From assembly GCA_001816645.1 (NCBI GenBank), contig MHCO01000012.1:1-5652 (forward strand): DNA of 5,652 bases, given 5' to 3'. How positions within the stretch are numbered: the first letter of the stretch is position 1; each line of letters opens with the position of its first letter. Positions 1-4,998 of the stretch are shown one piece after another. Below the pieces are notes generated by a model. That model worked only from the letters and a program-made list of their open reading frames with translations. It did not search any database and had not been told where the DNA came from. Origin of the DNA: Candidatus Woykebacteria bacterium GWB1_45_5. GTDB lineage: Bacteria; Patescibacteriota; Microgenomatia; Woykebacterales; RBG-16-39-9b. Made by a program: the position numbers and the translations under genes.

Positions 1-560
1 GTCGTTAACTTGATCCCACTCCCCCCGCCAGAGATAGTAGACGTCACCGTTAGATGAAAGGACTACAGGGCCAAGGGATCGGTCACCGGCTACGTCTATG
101 GCTGTGTCGCCGGGAAAGTCCTCGTCGTTGCTTAGGCTCCAAGTCCCACCCGCTAGATTGTAGACGTCACCGTTGCTGTCAACTACGGTAAGAGGTGTTC
201 CTACTCCACCAAAAGCTCTTATTGCTATAGGATCGGTGCCTGGGAAAACAACGTCGTTAACTTGATCCCACTCCCCCCTCAGAAGCTCATAGATGTCTCC
301 ACTAGCTGCGAGAACCCAAGTATACAAAATAGAACCGTCGCCAGCTACGTCTATGGCTATGTCGCCGGGAAAGTCGGTGTTGTTAATTTCAGTCCAGCTA
401 CCACTCGATAAGCTGTAAACATCGCCATTACTATCAAGTACGCGAACGGTTACTGGAACTGCAGCACCAAAGACTGTAATTGCTACTGGATCGGTACCAG
501 GAAAAGCAACGTTGTTTTGTTTGGTCCAGCTGCCACGTGACAATTCGTAAACACCAGCAT
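1..560 (-). repeat. Coding tandem repeats, about 129 bp (43 residues) per unit, five units
   Basis: Corresponding points recur at positions 1, 124, 253, 382 and 511, so units are 123-129 bp long. Each unit translates to a pattern like (D/G)(I/V)YxLxxGxWxxxNxxxFPG followed by a variable strand and SNG or SG. This length and the G-x-W pattern suit one blade of a beta-propeller, perhaps tectonin-like. Units alternate in two types, one with FPGTDPxAI and one with DFPGDxAIDVAGD, giving a two-unit super-repeat of 252-258 bp. DNA identity between super-repeats is high: bases 1-26 and 253-278 are identical, and 91-120 matches 346-375 with one mismatch. The array runs off the left edge. Confidence 0.85.
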
Positions 561-1770
561 CGATATATTTACGCTCAGTAACGAAATTTCTGTCAAAAAT
601 AAAGAAACCATCTACGCGATTGACGATCGGGTCGATAGTAATATCTCCACTAACAACAAATATTAAGCCGGTGTCTGGGCCGACAACTATATTTCTTTCG
701 ATAACCAAGTTGCCGTCCACGAAAACGACGGCGGGGTTATTGGTATATCCGGGACCAGCAGACCAGGAAGCGTCGTTGATAGTTAAATTGTGGGGGGGAG
801 GAGTGGGAGGCCCAACCGGCGTGTGAAGGTAGATGTTGCAACCGTCGGCAACAAGACCAACACTGTTACGAGTATTAATCTCTCGGCTGATCGGACCACA
901 GCGCCTGGTATACTTGTCATACAAAGCCTTGTACATCGATGCTGGTGCAGGGGTAAACGGCGGTAGATCCAGACTGGGAGTAGCAGCATTCGGGTAGTTG
1001 GGAACCAACCAGCTTTTTGCGGAAGTAAATGGTTCACTCGTAATAGAACCCTGAAGAATATTTAGATAATCACTATTGTACTGTTGGCTACCGTCTGGCT
1101 TCTTAGCCGGTGGGTCAGTTAAATCTCTGGCTACACTTATATCGCCACGGACCCCAACATCCCCACCGCTCGTTTTCAGCCAAGGGTTTATGTGTTCGAC
1201 AACTTCAAAAGTGCTAGATACGCAATTATTGTCTTCCTGTGACTCCGCAACAACATCTTCGTAATCCGCACAAAGCTCTATCTTATGTGTTCCAACAACT
1301 GCAGTCCATGGAGCAAGAACAGTGTCTACATACTGCCCCTCGCCCGCTTCTAAGCGTGCTACTGCGGGAGAGCCAAAAAATGTTTGATCCAGATCCCATG
1401 AGCCATCGCTATTTATATCCAATCTAAACCTCGCCTTTGATGGTTCCGCAAAATCGTCCCCTCTATTATCGATAATCCCAGAAAAGGTTAAAGGGTTGCC
1501 GGATCCAAATACACCACCAATTGCACCCTGAATATCCAGATATTCAGGTATCAAATCAGGCCAAGCAATGTATGATTTTGAGCCACCACCACCCGTCGTC
1601 AGAACTCCACTTGGGCAATTTGGCGCCCCGCTGTCACAGGTATCCTCCCAGGTTGCAATAAAGTCAGTAAAAAGTGGGTTGGGGTCGCTTGGAACAGGTG
1701 TATAAAAAGAGTATTCGAGCGTGGCAGTAGATTCAGACGGAAGGGTACATAATGTTCCCGCTGCGTTGCA
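1..1770 (-). CDS. Continuation of large surface protein (CARDB-like domain, beta-propeller repeats), partial at left edge
   Basis: Codon-by-codon reading gives 590 uninterrupted sense codons in the frame of the upstream piece, from just after the TAG to the first base of the window, where the gene runs out. No ATG lies near the TAG, so it has no obvious start of its own. In order (residues counted from ATG 2175): the rest of the first extracellular domain; about 205-325, a CARDB-like domain (NRGDDFAEPS..., GTHKIELCADY, ESQEDNNC); about 326-395, a segment with PWLKTSGGDVG and WLVPNYPN; a proline-rich linker near 450; about 475-525, a beta-helix-like segment (VVFVDGNLVI, VSGDITIDP); then from about 540 the propeller-like repeats. 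These segments recur in very large surface proteins of candidate phyla radiation bacteria, so a role in attachment or as surface architecture is inferred. No catalytic motif is seen. Confidence 0.8.
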
Positions 1771-1773
1771 CTA
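1771..1773 (-). other. In-frame TAG codon inside surface-protein reading frame
   Basis: The triplet cta on the + strand reads TAG on the coding strand, at codon 135. It sits between ...FTGGA and CNAAGTLC..., in the middle of what looks like one domain, and the next 590 codons are open. One base change would restore a sense codon such as CAG, TGG or TAC. The other four genes stop with TGA (2337, 3144) or TAA (4044, 4999). Nonsense mutation, base error, readthrough and sense use of TAG all remain possible. Confidence 0.85.
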
Positions 1774-2175
1774 AGCGCCGCCTGTAAAAATGATGGGTGC
1801 TGTTACTAGTGGGATTATGTTTCCCGAACTGATATCTCCACTTGCGGCATGAATCACCTGAACCAGTGATCTAACCATCAGTGTGTCATGTGCAGTATCG
1901 GTTACCCCCGTGTTCTGCAGCGAGACAAAGCAGACTAACGGTTGGCCACCACGGGTGGGGTTAGCACACCCCGACGAGATACCGATTCCATGAAGTGGTG
2001 GGTCGGGAGCAAGCGACTTCACAAAATTCCAAAGAGGCTTGTACTGCCAGATCGTCCAACCGAAAAATAGAATAATAATTACCAAACCAACTCGAAATAG
2101 AATCCCAAAGAGCAAAGATTTTTTAAAACATTTGACAGACTCACGTTTGGCGGTCGGCAGCTTCGCAATCTTCAT
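1771..2175 (-). CDS. N-terminal piece of large membrane-anchored surface protein, ends at in-frame TAG
   Basis: This 134-residue piece is the beginning of the large surface protein that continues, in the same frame, in the next feature. It has a basic start (MKIAK, then several K/R), then one hydrophobic segment at about residues 21-43 that would act as an uncleaved signal anchor, followed by an extracellular-type region with few charged residues. Residues about 65-134 look like the first part of an immunoglobulin-like or CARDB-type domain (GxxxGCANPTRGGQPLVCFVSLQNTG), broken off at the TAG. The ATG at 2175-2173 is the only sensible start, because an in-frame TAG directly precedes it and a strong promoter lies just upstream. 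There is no Shine-Dalgarno sequence. The open frame, the anchor and the promoter are seen directly. The domain call is by resemblance. As a free 134-residue protein it would be truncated in mid-domain. Confidence 0.8.
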   Translation of the reverse strand: MKIAKLPTAKRESVKCFKKSLLFGILFRVGLVIIILFFGWTIWQYKPLWNFVKSLAPDPPLHGIGISSGCANPTRGGQPLVCFVSLQNTGVTDTAHDTLMVRSLVQVIHAASGDISSGNIIPLVTAPIIFTGGA

Positions 2176-2183
2176 CTAAATCA

Positions 2184-2212
2184 ATTATGGGCACTTTTGC
2201 TGGCTTTGTCAA
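2184..2212 (-). promoter_or_regulatory. Promoter of surface-protein gene, near consensus
   Basis: On the minus strand a perfect -35 TTGACA (2212-2207) is followed by a 17-base spacer and a -10 CATAAT (2189-2184, five of six consensus bases). Only 8 bases separate the -10 from the ATG at 2175, so the expected transcription start falls at or within 1-2 bases of the start codon. This fits the lack of a ribosome binding site and suggests a leaderless mRNA. Confidence 0.75.
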
Positions 2213-2245
2213 TTATTTGTGCTAGGCTATTTATAACCGAACTTA

Positions 2246-2322
2246 AGGGTCAGACCCTCAAACCAGTCTTTCAGAAAGGTCGGACCTTTGAAGTCTGCAA
2301 TTGAGCGTAAGGTCCGACCTTA
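2246..2322. repeat. Three GGTCNGACC palindromes (REP-like cluster)
   Basis: Three odd-length perfect palindromes share the core GGTC-N-GACC: AGGGTC-A-GACCCT (2246-2258), AAAGGTC-G-GACCTTT (2275-2289) and TAAGGTC-C-GACCTTA (2308-2322). Centres are 30 and 33 bases apart. The second and third have complementary centre bases, so their 13-bp cores are exact reverse complements and could also pair with each other. They fill the gap between the membrane-protein gene and the surface-protein promoter. No T-run follows, so they are not typical terminators. They resemble REP elements, which are often linked to RAYT-type (IS200-like) transposases, but no transposase is in view. Confidence 0.75.
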
Positions 2323-2336
2323 GAAGCTAACTTTTT

Positions 2337-2921
2337 TCAAAATGTCGCTAGACCAAGAAAGGCAAAAACTAGGTAAACCACCAATATTGAAACAAAAACG
2401 CCGAAAGAAACTTCAGAGAGGCTATGCGCTTTTAAATAAACCCGCGCCCAGCCGACCAGGGGGATTAGAATTACTAAATAAATTAGGCTCACGGAAACAG
2501 CTAACACGCTGACCAAAACAAATAAGGTGACAAGCTCGCTGTGGACAGAAAGTTTAAAATAAGAGGATAAAACCAAGTTTATAACGCCTAAAACTAGTAA
2601 AACCAGCGCCAAAGCGATCACTAACCGTGGGGCAGCCAACCAATAACCCAGAATAGTGTAAATTAAAGCCAGGCCAACCCAAGCCCAAAAGGCCTTAGTT
2701 CTTTCTTTTCCCTCCGGCGACCAAAAAGAGGACACCTGCTTTCGCGAATAGTCAAGGTATAAAACTAAAGTTGGAGCCGCCGCTACCAACACGCCAAGAA
2801 CAAACCACAGCACTTTTTGGCTAGTTGGCATTTGTTGAATAAAGATTACTATAGCGATTGTGGCTAGACTAGTTAGGAAGGGGTTAAGAATCTTAGTAAT
2901 AGCGATGGCGAGACTACGCAT
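2337..2921 (-). CDS. PAP2-like polytopic membrane protein, divergent
   Basis: A 194-residue, very hydrophobic protein with about five or six membrane-spanning segments (roughly residues 14-30, 36-56, 77-95, 98-118, 131-155, 172-192). The pattern recalls integral-membrane PAP2 phosphatase-family proteins. K123 and H127 lie in YFKLSVHSE, where the family places its second phosphatase motif, and R160 and H166 in GWARVYLKAHSLSEVSFG correspond to the third motif SRxxxxxHxxxD. The polar loop near residues 66-77 (SPEGKERTKAF) sits where the first motif region is expected. The usual PSGH is not present, so phosphatase activity is uncertain. Lipid phosphate or undecaprenyl pyrophosphate would be the family's usual substrate. 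The ATG is preceded by an in-frame TAG four codons upstream, there is no Shine-Dalgarno sequence, and it ends in TGA. It appears to be transcribed alone. Confidence 0.6.
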   Translation of the reverse strand: MRSLAIAITKILNPFLTSLATIAIVIFIQQMPTSQKVLWFVLGVLVAAAPTLVLYLDYSRKQVSSFWSPEGKERTKAFWAWVGLALIYTILGYWLAAPRLVIALALVLLVLGVINLVLSSYFKLSVHSELVTLFVLVSVLAVSVSLIYLVILIPLVGWARVYLKAHSLSEVSFGVFVSILVVYLVFAFLGLATF

Positions 2922-2927
2922 GGGATT

Positions 2928-2936
2928 ATTCTAACA
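2928..2936 (-). promoter_or_regulatory. Extended -10 promoter of the PAP2-like gene
   Basis: The minus strand reads TG-T-TAGAAT (2936-2928), an extended -10 with five of six hexamer bases. It ends 6 bases before the ATG at 2921. No good -35 is found at 16-18 bases, which extended -10 promoters tolerate. Transcription would begin at about the A of ATG, so the mRNA would be leaderless. Confidence 0.5.
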
Positions 2937-2945
2937 CAATAGCTT

Positions 2946-2980
2946 GTATCAAGTATTAGGTATCAGGTATCTAGTATTAA
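2946..2980. repeat. Five 7-bp tandem units, consensus GTATNNN
   Basis: The + strand reads gtatcaa, gtattag, gtatcag, gtatcta, gtattaa without gaps. GTAT is invariant and the last three bases vary. It lies just upstream of the PAP2-like promoter, so its role could be regulatory, or it may be a slippage-prone spacer. Confidence 0.75.
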
Positions 2981-3034
2981 TCCCTTTAATTTTAGAGCGT
3001 TTTTTTCACTGCGTAAGCGTTTATGTCGTTTAGT

Positions 3035-3144
3035 CCACGAAGCCCCGCTCAGCGGGACGTGTGGTCGCAGGATCCGAGAGTACTAAGAAACTGTAAGTTT
3101 CGAATTACGGAGGAGGCTATTGAAGTATGTTGCCTATGCAACAT
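3035..3144. other. Hairpin-rich spacer after the DUF72 gene
   Basis: The 222-base gap between the PAP2-like and DUF72 genes holds three perfect stems: CCCGC-TCA-GCGGG at 3044-3056 (with flanking CACG/CGTG at 3036-3039 and 3058-3061), GAAACT-GTA-AGTTTC at 3087-3101, and ATGTTGC-CTAT-GCAACAT at 3127-3144. The last overlaps the DUF72 stop codon and may protect or end that mRNA, but no T-run follows it on the minus strand. No convincing protein gene is seen here. Confidence 0.5.
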
Positions 3145-4031
3145 CAGGCCTTTGAGACCAAATCTCTCAGTTTAAGAGCATTGTGGACAGCAAAGGCATT
3201 AACGTCGTTATTGAAATAGCCATAAACATCCAATCCTTCACTCAGCCACTTTTTAATCTTTTCTGCCCACCTCTTGAGCTGCGGATCAGGATAATTTGAG
3301 GAATAAAGTGCGCCAGGACCGTGGAACCGAAGATAAACAAAACCGCTCGTAACGACTTCAGCAGTCGGCCAATGAACACTATCTTGGATAACAAATCCAG
3401 CGCTATATTTGCGCAATAAACCGTAAATTTCTTCGTTTAGCCAACTTTCGTGGCGAAATTCGAAAGCGAACCTTGGTAAGCGGATGAGGTTTTGGCTACC
3501 CGCAGTCTTTTCACCTGTTTGAGCGAGCCCCGATTCCATCCGTTCTTCAGAATTTTTTGTGGCTTTAATTAAGAGTCGGGGCGACCCCGACTCTGTCGGG
3601 GCGCAAGTTTGAAAAGTTGCGGTAGTCAAACCGAACCCGTTAGATAAAACTTTCAAAAAATTTTCCAATCTTTCTTTGTTAGCGCCAAAATTTGGCGGTA
3701 GTTGGACAAGTACAACTGATAGTTTATTTCCCAGGCCTGATGCTTCTTGCAAAAACAATTTCGTCGGGGCTAATGCGTTCTTCAGTTTCAAATTTTGGGT
3801 AATGTACTTGCTTATTTTTACCGCGAATACAAATTCGCGAGGAGTTTTCTTTGCCCAATTTTCAAATGTTTTTTTACGAGGAAGGTGGTAAAAACTGGCA
3901 TTCAGCTCAACTGTATCAAAACTCTTCGCATAGTGCTCAAGGCGCTCTTCTGGTTTTAAATTTGGCGGATAAAACCTTCCCCACCAATCATCGTAAACCC
4001 AACCGCTTGTTCCGATAAATGCTTTTGCCAT
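3144..4031 (-). CDS. DUF72 / YecE-like protein with in-frame insertion
   Basis: A 295-residue protein of the DUF72 (YecE) family, TIM-barrel-like and without an established reaction. Family landmarks appear in order: FIGTSGWVYDDWWGRFYP (5-22), FYHLPRKKTFENWA (47-60), VLVQLPPNF (107-115), FEFRHESW (190-197), FVYLRFHGPG (231-240) and YFNNDVNAFAVHNA (272-285). The family is usually about 240-250 residues. The excess is a low-complexity polar segment at about residues 132-184, between the FL helix and LPRFAFEFRH, which are normally nearly adjacent. The DNA of that segment contains a perfect palindrome (separate entry). A GGAG sits 5 bases before the ATG, which fixes the start. The gene begins 12 bases after the acylphosphatase stop, so the two are probably co-transcribed. 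It ends in TGA. The family call is firm; the function is unknown. Confidence 0.93.
   Translation of the reverse strand: MAKAFIGTSGWVYDDWWGRFYPPNLKPEERLEHYAKSFDTVELNASFYHLPRKKTFENWAKKTPREFVFAVKISKYITQNLKLKNALAPTKLFLQEASGLGNKLSVVLVQLPPNFGANKERLENFLKVLSNGFGLTTATFQTCAPTESGSPRLLIKATKNSEERMESGLAQTGEKTAGSQNLIRLPRFAFEFRHESWLNEEIYGLLRKYSAGFVIQDSVHWPTAEVVTSGFVYLRFHGPGALYSSNYPDPQLKRWAEKIKKWLSEGLDVYGYFNNDVNAFAVHNALKLRDLVSKA
3572..3603. repeat. Perfect palindrome inside the DUF72 insertion
   Basis: AGAGTCGGGG (3572-3581) and CCCCGACTCT (3585-3594) form a 10-bp perfect stem with loop CGA. A further GTCGGGGCG follows at 3595-3603, repeating 3575-3583. The sequence is far more GC-rich than the flanks. It is translated in frame as part of the non-conserved segment, as would be expected if a small palindromic element had inserted into the gene. 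Confidence 0.7.
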
Positions 4032-4043
4032 ACCAGCTCCAAG

Positions 4044-4316
4044 TTAGTATTTTGCGGTGAAGTCTCCAAACTCCCCTGTCGCTTGCTGCCACTCAATTTT
4101 AACGTCCTCTATCCTAGCTAAAGGTGGGCCGGTTTTTGCCCAGGTAAGGAGATTTTCCAGTTTTTCCTTTGGCCCCTCGGCTACTATTTCGACGCTGCCA
4201 TCAGGATTATTTTTAACCCAACCAGTCAAACCCAAATCCCGTGCTACTTCAATAGCCGTAAACCGAAAACCAACAGCTTGTACTTCACCAATAATAACTA
4301 AATGGACGCGTTCCAT
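4044..4316 (-). CDS. acyP: Acylphosphatase
   Basis: A 90-residue acylphosphatase, the usual length for this single-domain alpha/beta-sandwich enzyme, which hydrolyses acyl phosphates such as carbamoyl phosphate or 1,3-bisphosphoglycerate in the cytosol. The signature GEVQAVGFRF (10-19) carries the phosphate-binding Arg18, and GWVKNNPDGSVEIVAEG (32-48) carries the catalytic Asn36. The usual VQGVGFR is VQAVGFR here, a mild change in the phosphate-binding loop. ATG at 4316 is favoured because an in-frame TAG lies five codons upstream. No Shine-Dalgarno sequence is present. It ends in TAA and is followed after 12 bases by the DUF72 gene, probably in one operon. The family assignment is secure; the physiological substrate is not known. 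Confidence 0.95.
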   Translation of the reverse strand: MERVHLVIIGEVQAVGFRFTAIEVARDLGLTGWVKNNPDGSVEIVAEGPKEKLENLLTWAKTGPPLARIEDVKIEWQQATGEFGDFTAKY

Positions 4317-4325
4317 AACGCTTTT

Positions 4326-4355
4326 ATTCTACAACTTATCCGAGAAAGCTGTATA
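4326..4355 (-). promoter_or_regulatory. Probable promoter of the acylphosphatase-DUF72 operon
   Basis: On the minus strand TATACA (4355-4350, four of six consensus bases) is followed by an 18-base spacer and TAGAAT (4331-4326, five of six). The -10 ends 9 bases before the ATG at 4316, predicting a leader of only a few bases. This matches the missing ribosome binding site of the acylphosphatase gene. Confidence 0.5.
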
Positions 4356-4372
4356 TTCCTCTAAAATTTATA

Positions 4373-4390
4373 TTGACACCCCCAGGGTGT
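4373..4390. promoter_or_regulatory. Operator-like dyad overlapping a TTGACA
   Basis: ACACCC-CCA-GGGTGT (4376-4390) is a 15-bp inverted repeat that overlaps a + strand TTGACA (4373-4378). A GC-tract dyad laid over a -35 recalls operators of metal- or sulfur-sensing repressors such as the CsoR family, but this is only resemblance. No good + strand -10 follows at 16-18 bases. The dyad lies about 60 bases upstream of the acylphosphatase start and could act on that promoter. Confidence 0.35.
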
Positions 4391-4465
4391 AAGGCTCGAT
4401 TTCTTTAATTACTGAAGTAAGAAGCTTAAAAAGGATTTCGTCAAAAGAGGTCTAAAAATAGGGAT

Positions 4466-4541
4466 GGGGCGGTGTAGCTAGCTGGCTCTCGATCTACCTG
4501 GCGGGAGGATCGAGTGCCGTGGAAGCTAACCACACCGCCCC
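4466..4541 (-). terminator. Long hairpin followed by T-run, possible end of the candidate ncRNA
   Basis: Perfect 10-bp outer stem (GGGGCGGTGT 4466-4475 with ACACCGCCCC 4532-4541), then GGC/GCC (4484-4486, 4516-4518) and CTCGATC/GATCGAG (4488-4494, 4508-4514), with further TAGCT/AGCTA pairing between. On the minus strand TTTTT follows at 4458-4454, 7 bases after the stem. This is longer than a typical terminator and may be a functional RNA domain. Confidence 0.5.
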
Positions 4542-4683
4542 GGGTTCGCCCACTCGCTACTTACGCAGTCTAGCAAGCGGACATTGGTCCTTTGTCACCG
4601 AGCCTAACCGGCGATAGTCAAAGCCGCCGATGAAGAGGTCGGACGACAAAAGGGCCGGCCGGCGCCCAGGGTCAGGCGGCGGC

Positions 4684-4748
4684 GAGGGCGATGCGCTTTA
4701 TCGAGGAATTCAACGTAGACCTCGTATGAATAGCGCACCTCCTTTTTT
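4684..4748 (+). terminator. Possible + strand terminator: branched stem plus T6
   Basis: GAGG (4684-4687) and TGCGCT (4692-4697) can pair with AGCGCA (4732-4737) and CCTC (4738-4741), enclosing CGAGG/CCTCG (4702-4706, 4720-4724). One base later comes TTTTTT (4743-4748). If used, it would mean transcription of the GC-rich region on the + strand, in conflict with the minus-strand promoter. Confidence 0.3.
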
Positions 4749-4797
4749 GATCAAGCAGCCCTAGATCGACCACTACTTCCAACAGATGGAATTTCTG

Positions 4798-4818
4798 CGG
4801 GAAGCGACTGCTTGCCCG
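4798..4818. other. Hairpin at the predicted start of the candidate ncRNA
   Basis: CGGG-AAGC (4798-4805) pairs with GCTT-(G)-CCCG (4810-4818) around loop GACT, with one bulged base. It coincides with the expected start of transcription from the minus-strand promoter at 4850-4822, so it could form the 5' stem of the RNA. Confidence 0.45.
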
Positions 4819-4821
4819 AAA

Positions 4822-4850
4822 ATAATAACACAACTGTCAATGGAAGTCAA
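4822..4850 (-). promoter_or_regulatory. Strong promoter with extended -10 and no protein gene downstream
   Basis: On the minus strand TTGACT (4850-4845, five of six) is followed by a 17-base spacer and TATTAT (4827-4822, five of six), preceded by TG-T, an extended -10. The next protein start on this strand is about 500 bases away (4316), beyond the GC-rich structured region, so this promoter most likely drives a non-coding RNA. Confidence 0.6.
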
Positions 4851-4856
4851 TACTAT

Positions 4857-4907
4857 AAGATACTCGTGGCTAATATCTCCTACCGAAGATTAGCCACTGC
4901 GTATCTT
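4857..4907. other. Large hairpin downstream of the phosphoribosyltransferase gene
   Basis: Three nested stems: AAGATAC/GTATCTT (4857-4863, 4901-4907), GTGGCTA/TAGCCAC (4866-4872, 4891-4897) and ATCT/AGAT (4875-4878, 4887-4890), with an 8-base loop, a 2-base bulge and a small internal loop. It lies about 90 bases after the phosphoribosyltransferase stop and just before the next promoter. No T-run follows on either strand. It may end or stabilise that gene's transcript, or be an insertion-type element. Confidence 0.6.
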
Positions 4908-4998
4908 GCGTCAAAGAATAGTCTTTCGACTTAGGAACAAAGAGACGCAGAGCGCGAAGCGATCTATTTACTTTGACTAGGGGCTTTAGTTAAATGAC

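Larger units (their letters stand above)
4454..4815 (-). ncRNA. Candidate structured non-coding RNA, family unidentified
   Basis: About 360 bases between the minus-strand promoter at 4850-4822 and a T-run at 4458-4454. Much of it is clearly more GC-rich than the surrounding genes and has no convincing protein frame. It holds many stems: GCGCT/AGCGC enclosing CGAGG/CCTCG (4693-4736), GCCGCC (4623-4628) opposite GGCGGC near 4676, GGAC/GTCC near 4579-4590, and a long terminal hairpin. Size and GC suggest a housekeeping RNA such as tmRNA or RNase P RNA, but their hallmarks (T-arm GGTTCGA, or GGAAAGTCC and ACAGAA) were not found on either strand. Orientation is not certain: on the + strand the stem at 4684-4741 is followed by TTTTTT (4743-4748) like a terminator. 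Minus is preferred because of the strong promoter. Confidence 0.4.

Noticed and set aside
1..560. Regular repeats that might suggest a CRISPR array
   Set aside because: The units are imperfect, about 129 bp long, and in frame inside a protein gene; they are coding repeats.
783..1037. An 84-codon minus-strand frame, and similar short + strand frames at 620-826, 1076-1264 and 1239-1427
   Set aside because: They lie in other frames of the long surface-protein gene, whose own frame gives recognisable domains throughout.
3023..3175. A + strand frame of 50 codons (ATG at 3023) overlapping the end of DUF72
   Set aside because: No Shine-Dalgarno or promoter, it runs through three hairpins and antisense into a solid gene, and the product resembles nothing I recognise.
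4057..4392. A 111-codon + strand frame antisense to acylphosphatase, and a 71-codon frame at 3676-3891 antisense to DUF72
   Set aside because: Both are shadows of well-supported genes, with no family resemblance or initiation signals of their own.
4541..4552. GGGTTCGCCC as a possible tRNA or tmRNA T-loop
   Set aside because: It is simply a GGG-TTCG-CCC hairpin; the bases expected around a T-arm and an acceptor stem are absent.
4661..4748. Minus-strand reading after AAGGAGG that ends in IALAAA-stop, reminiscent of a tmRNA tag
   Set aside because: No proper start or resume codon, and the tRNA-like ends (GGTTCGA T-arm, TTCGAC near the 5' end) that any tmRNA needs are missing. Probably chance from GCC-rich sequence.
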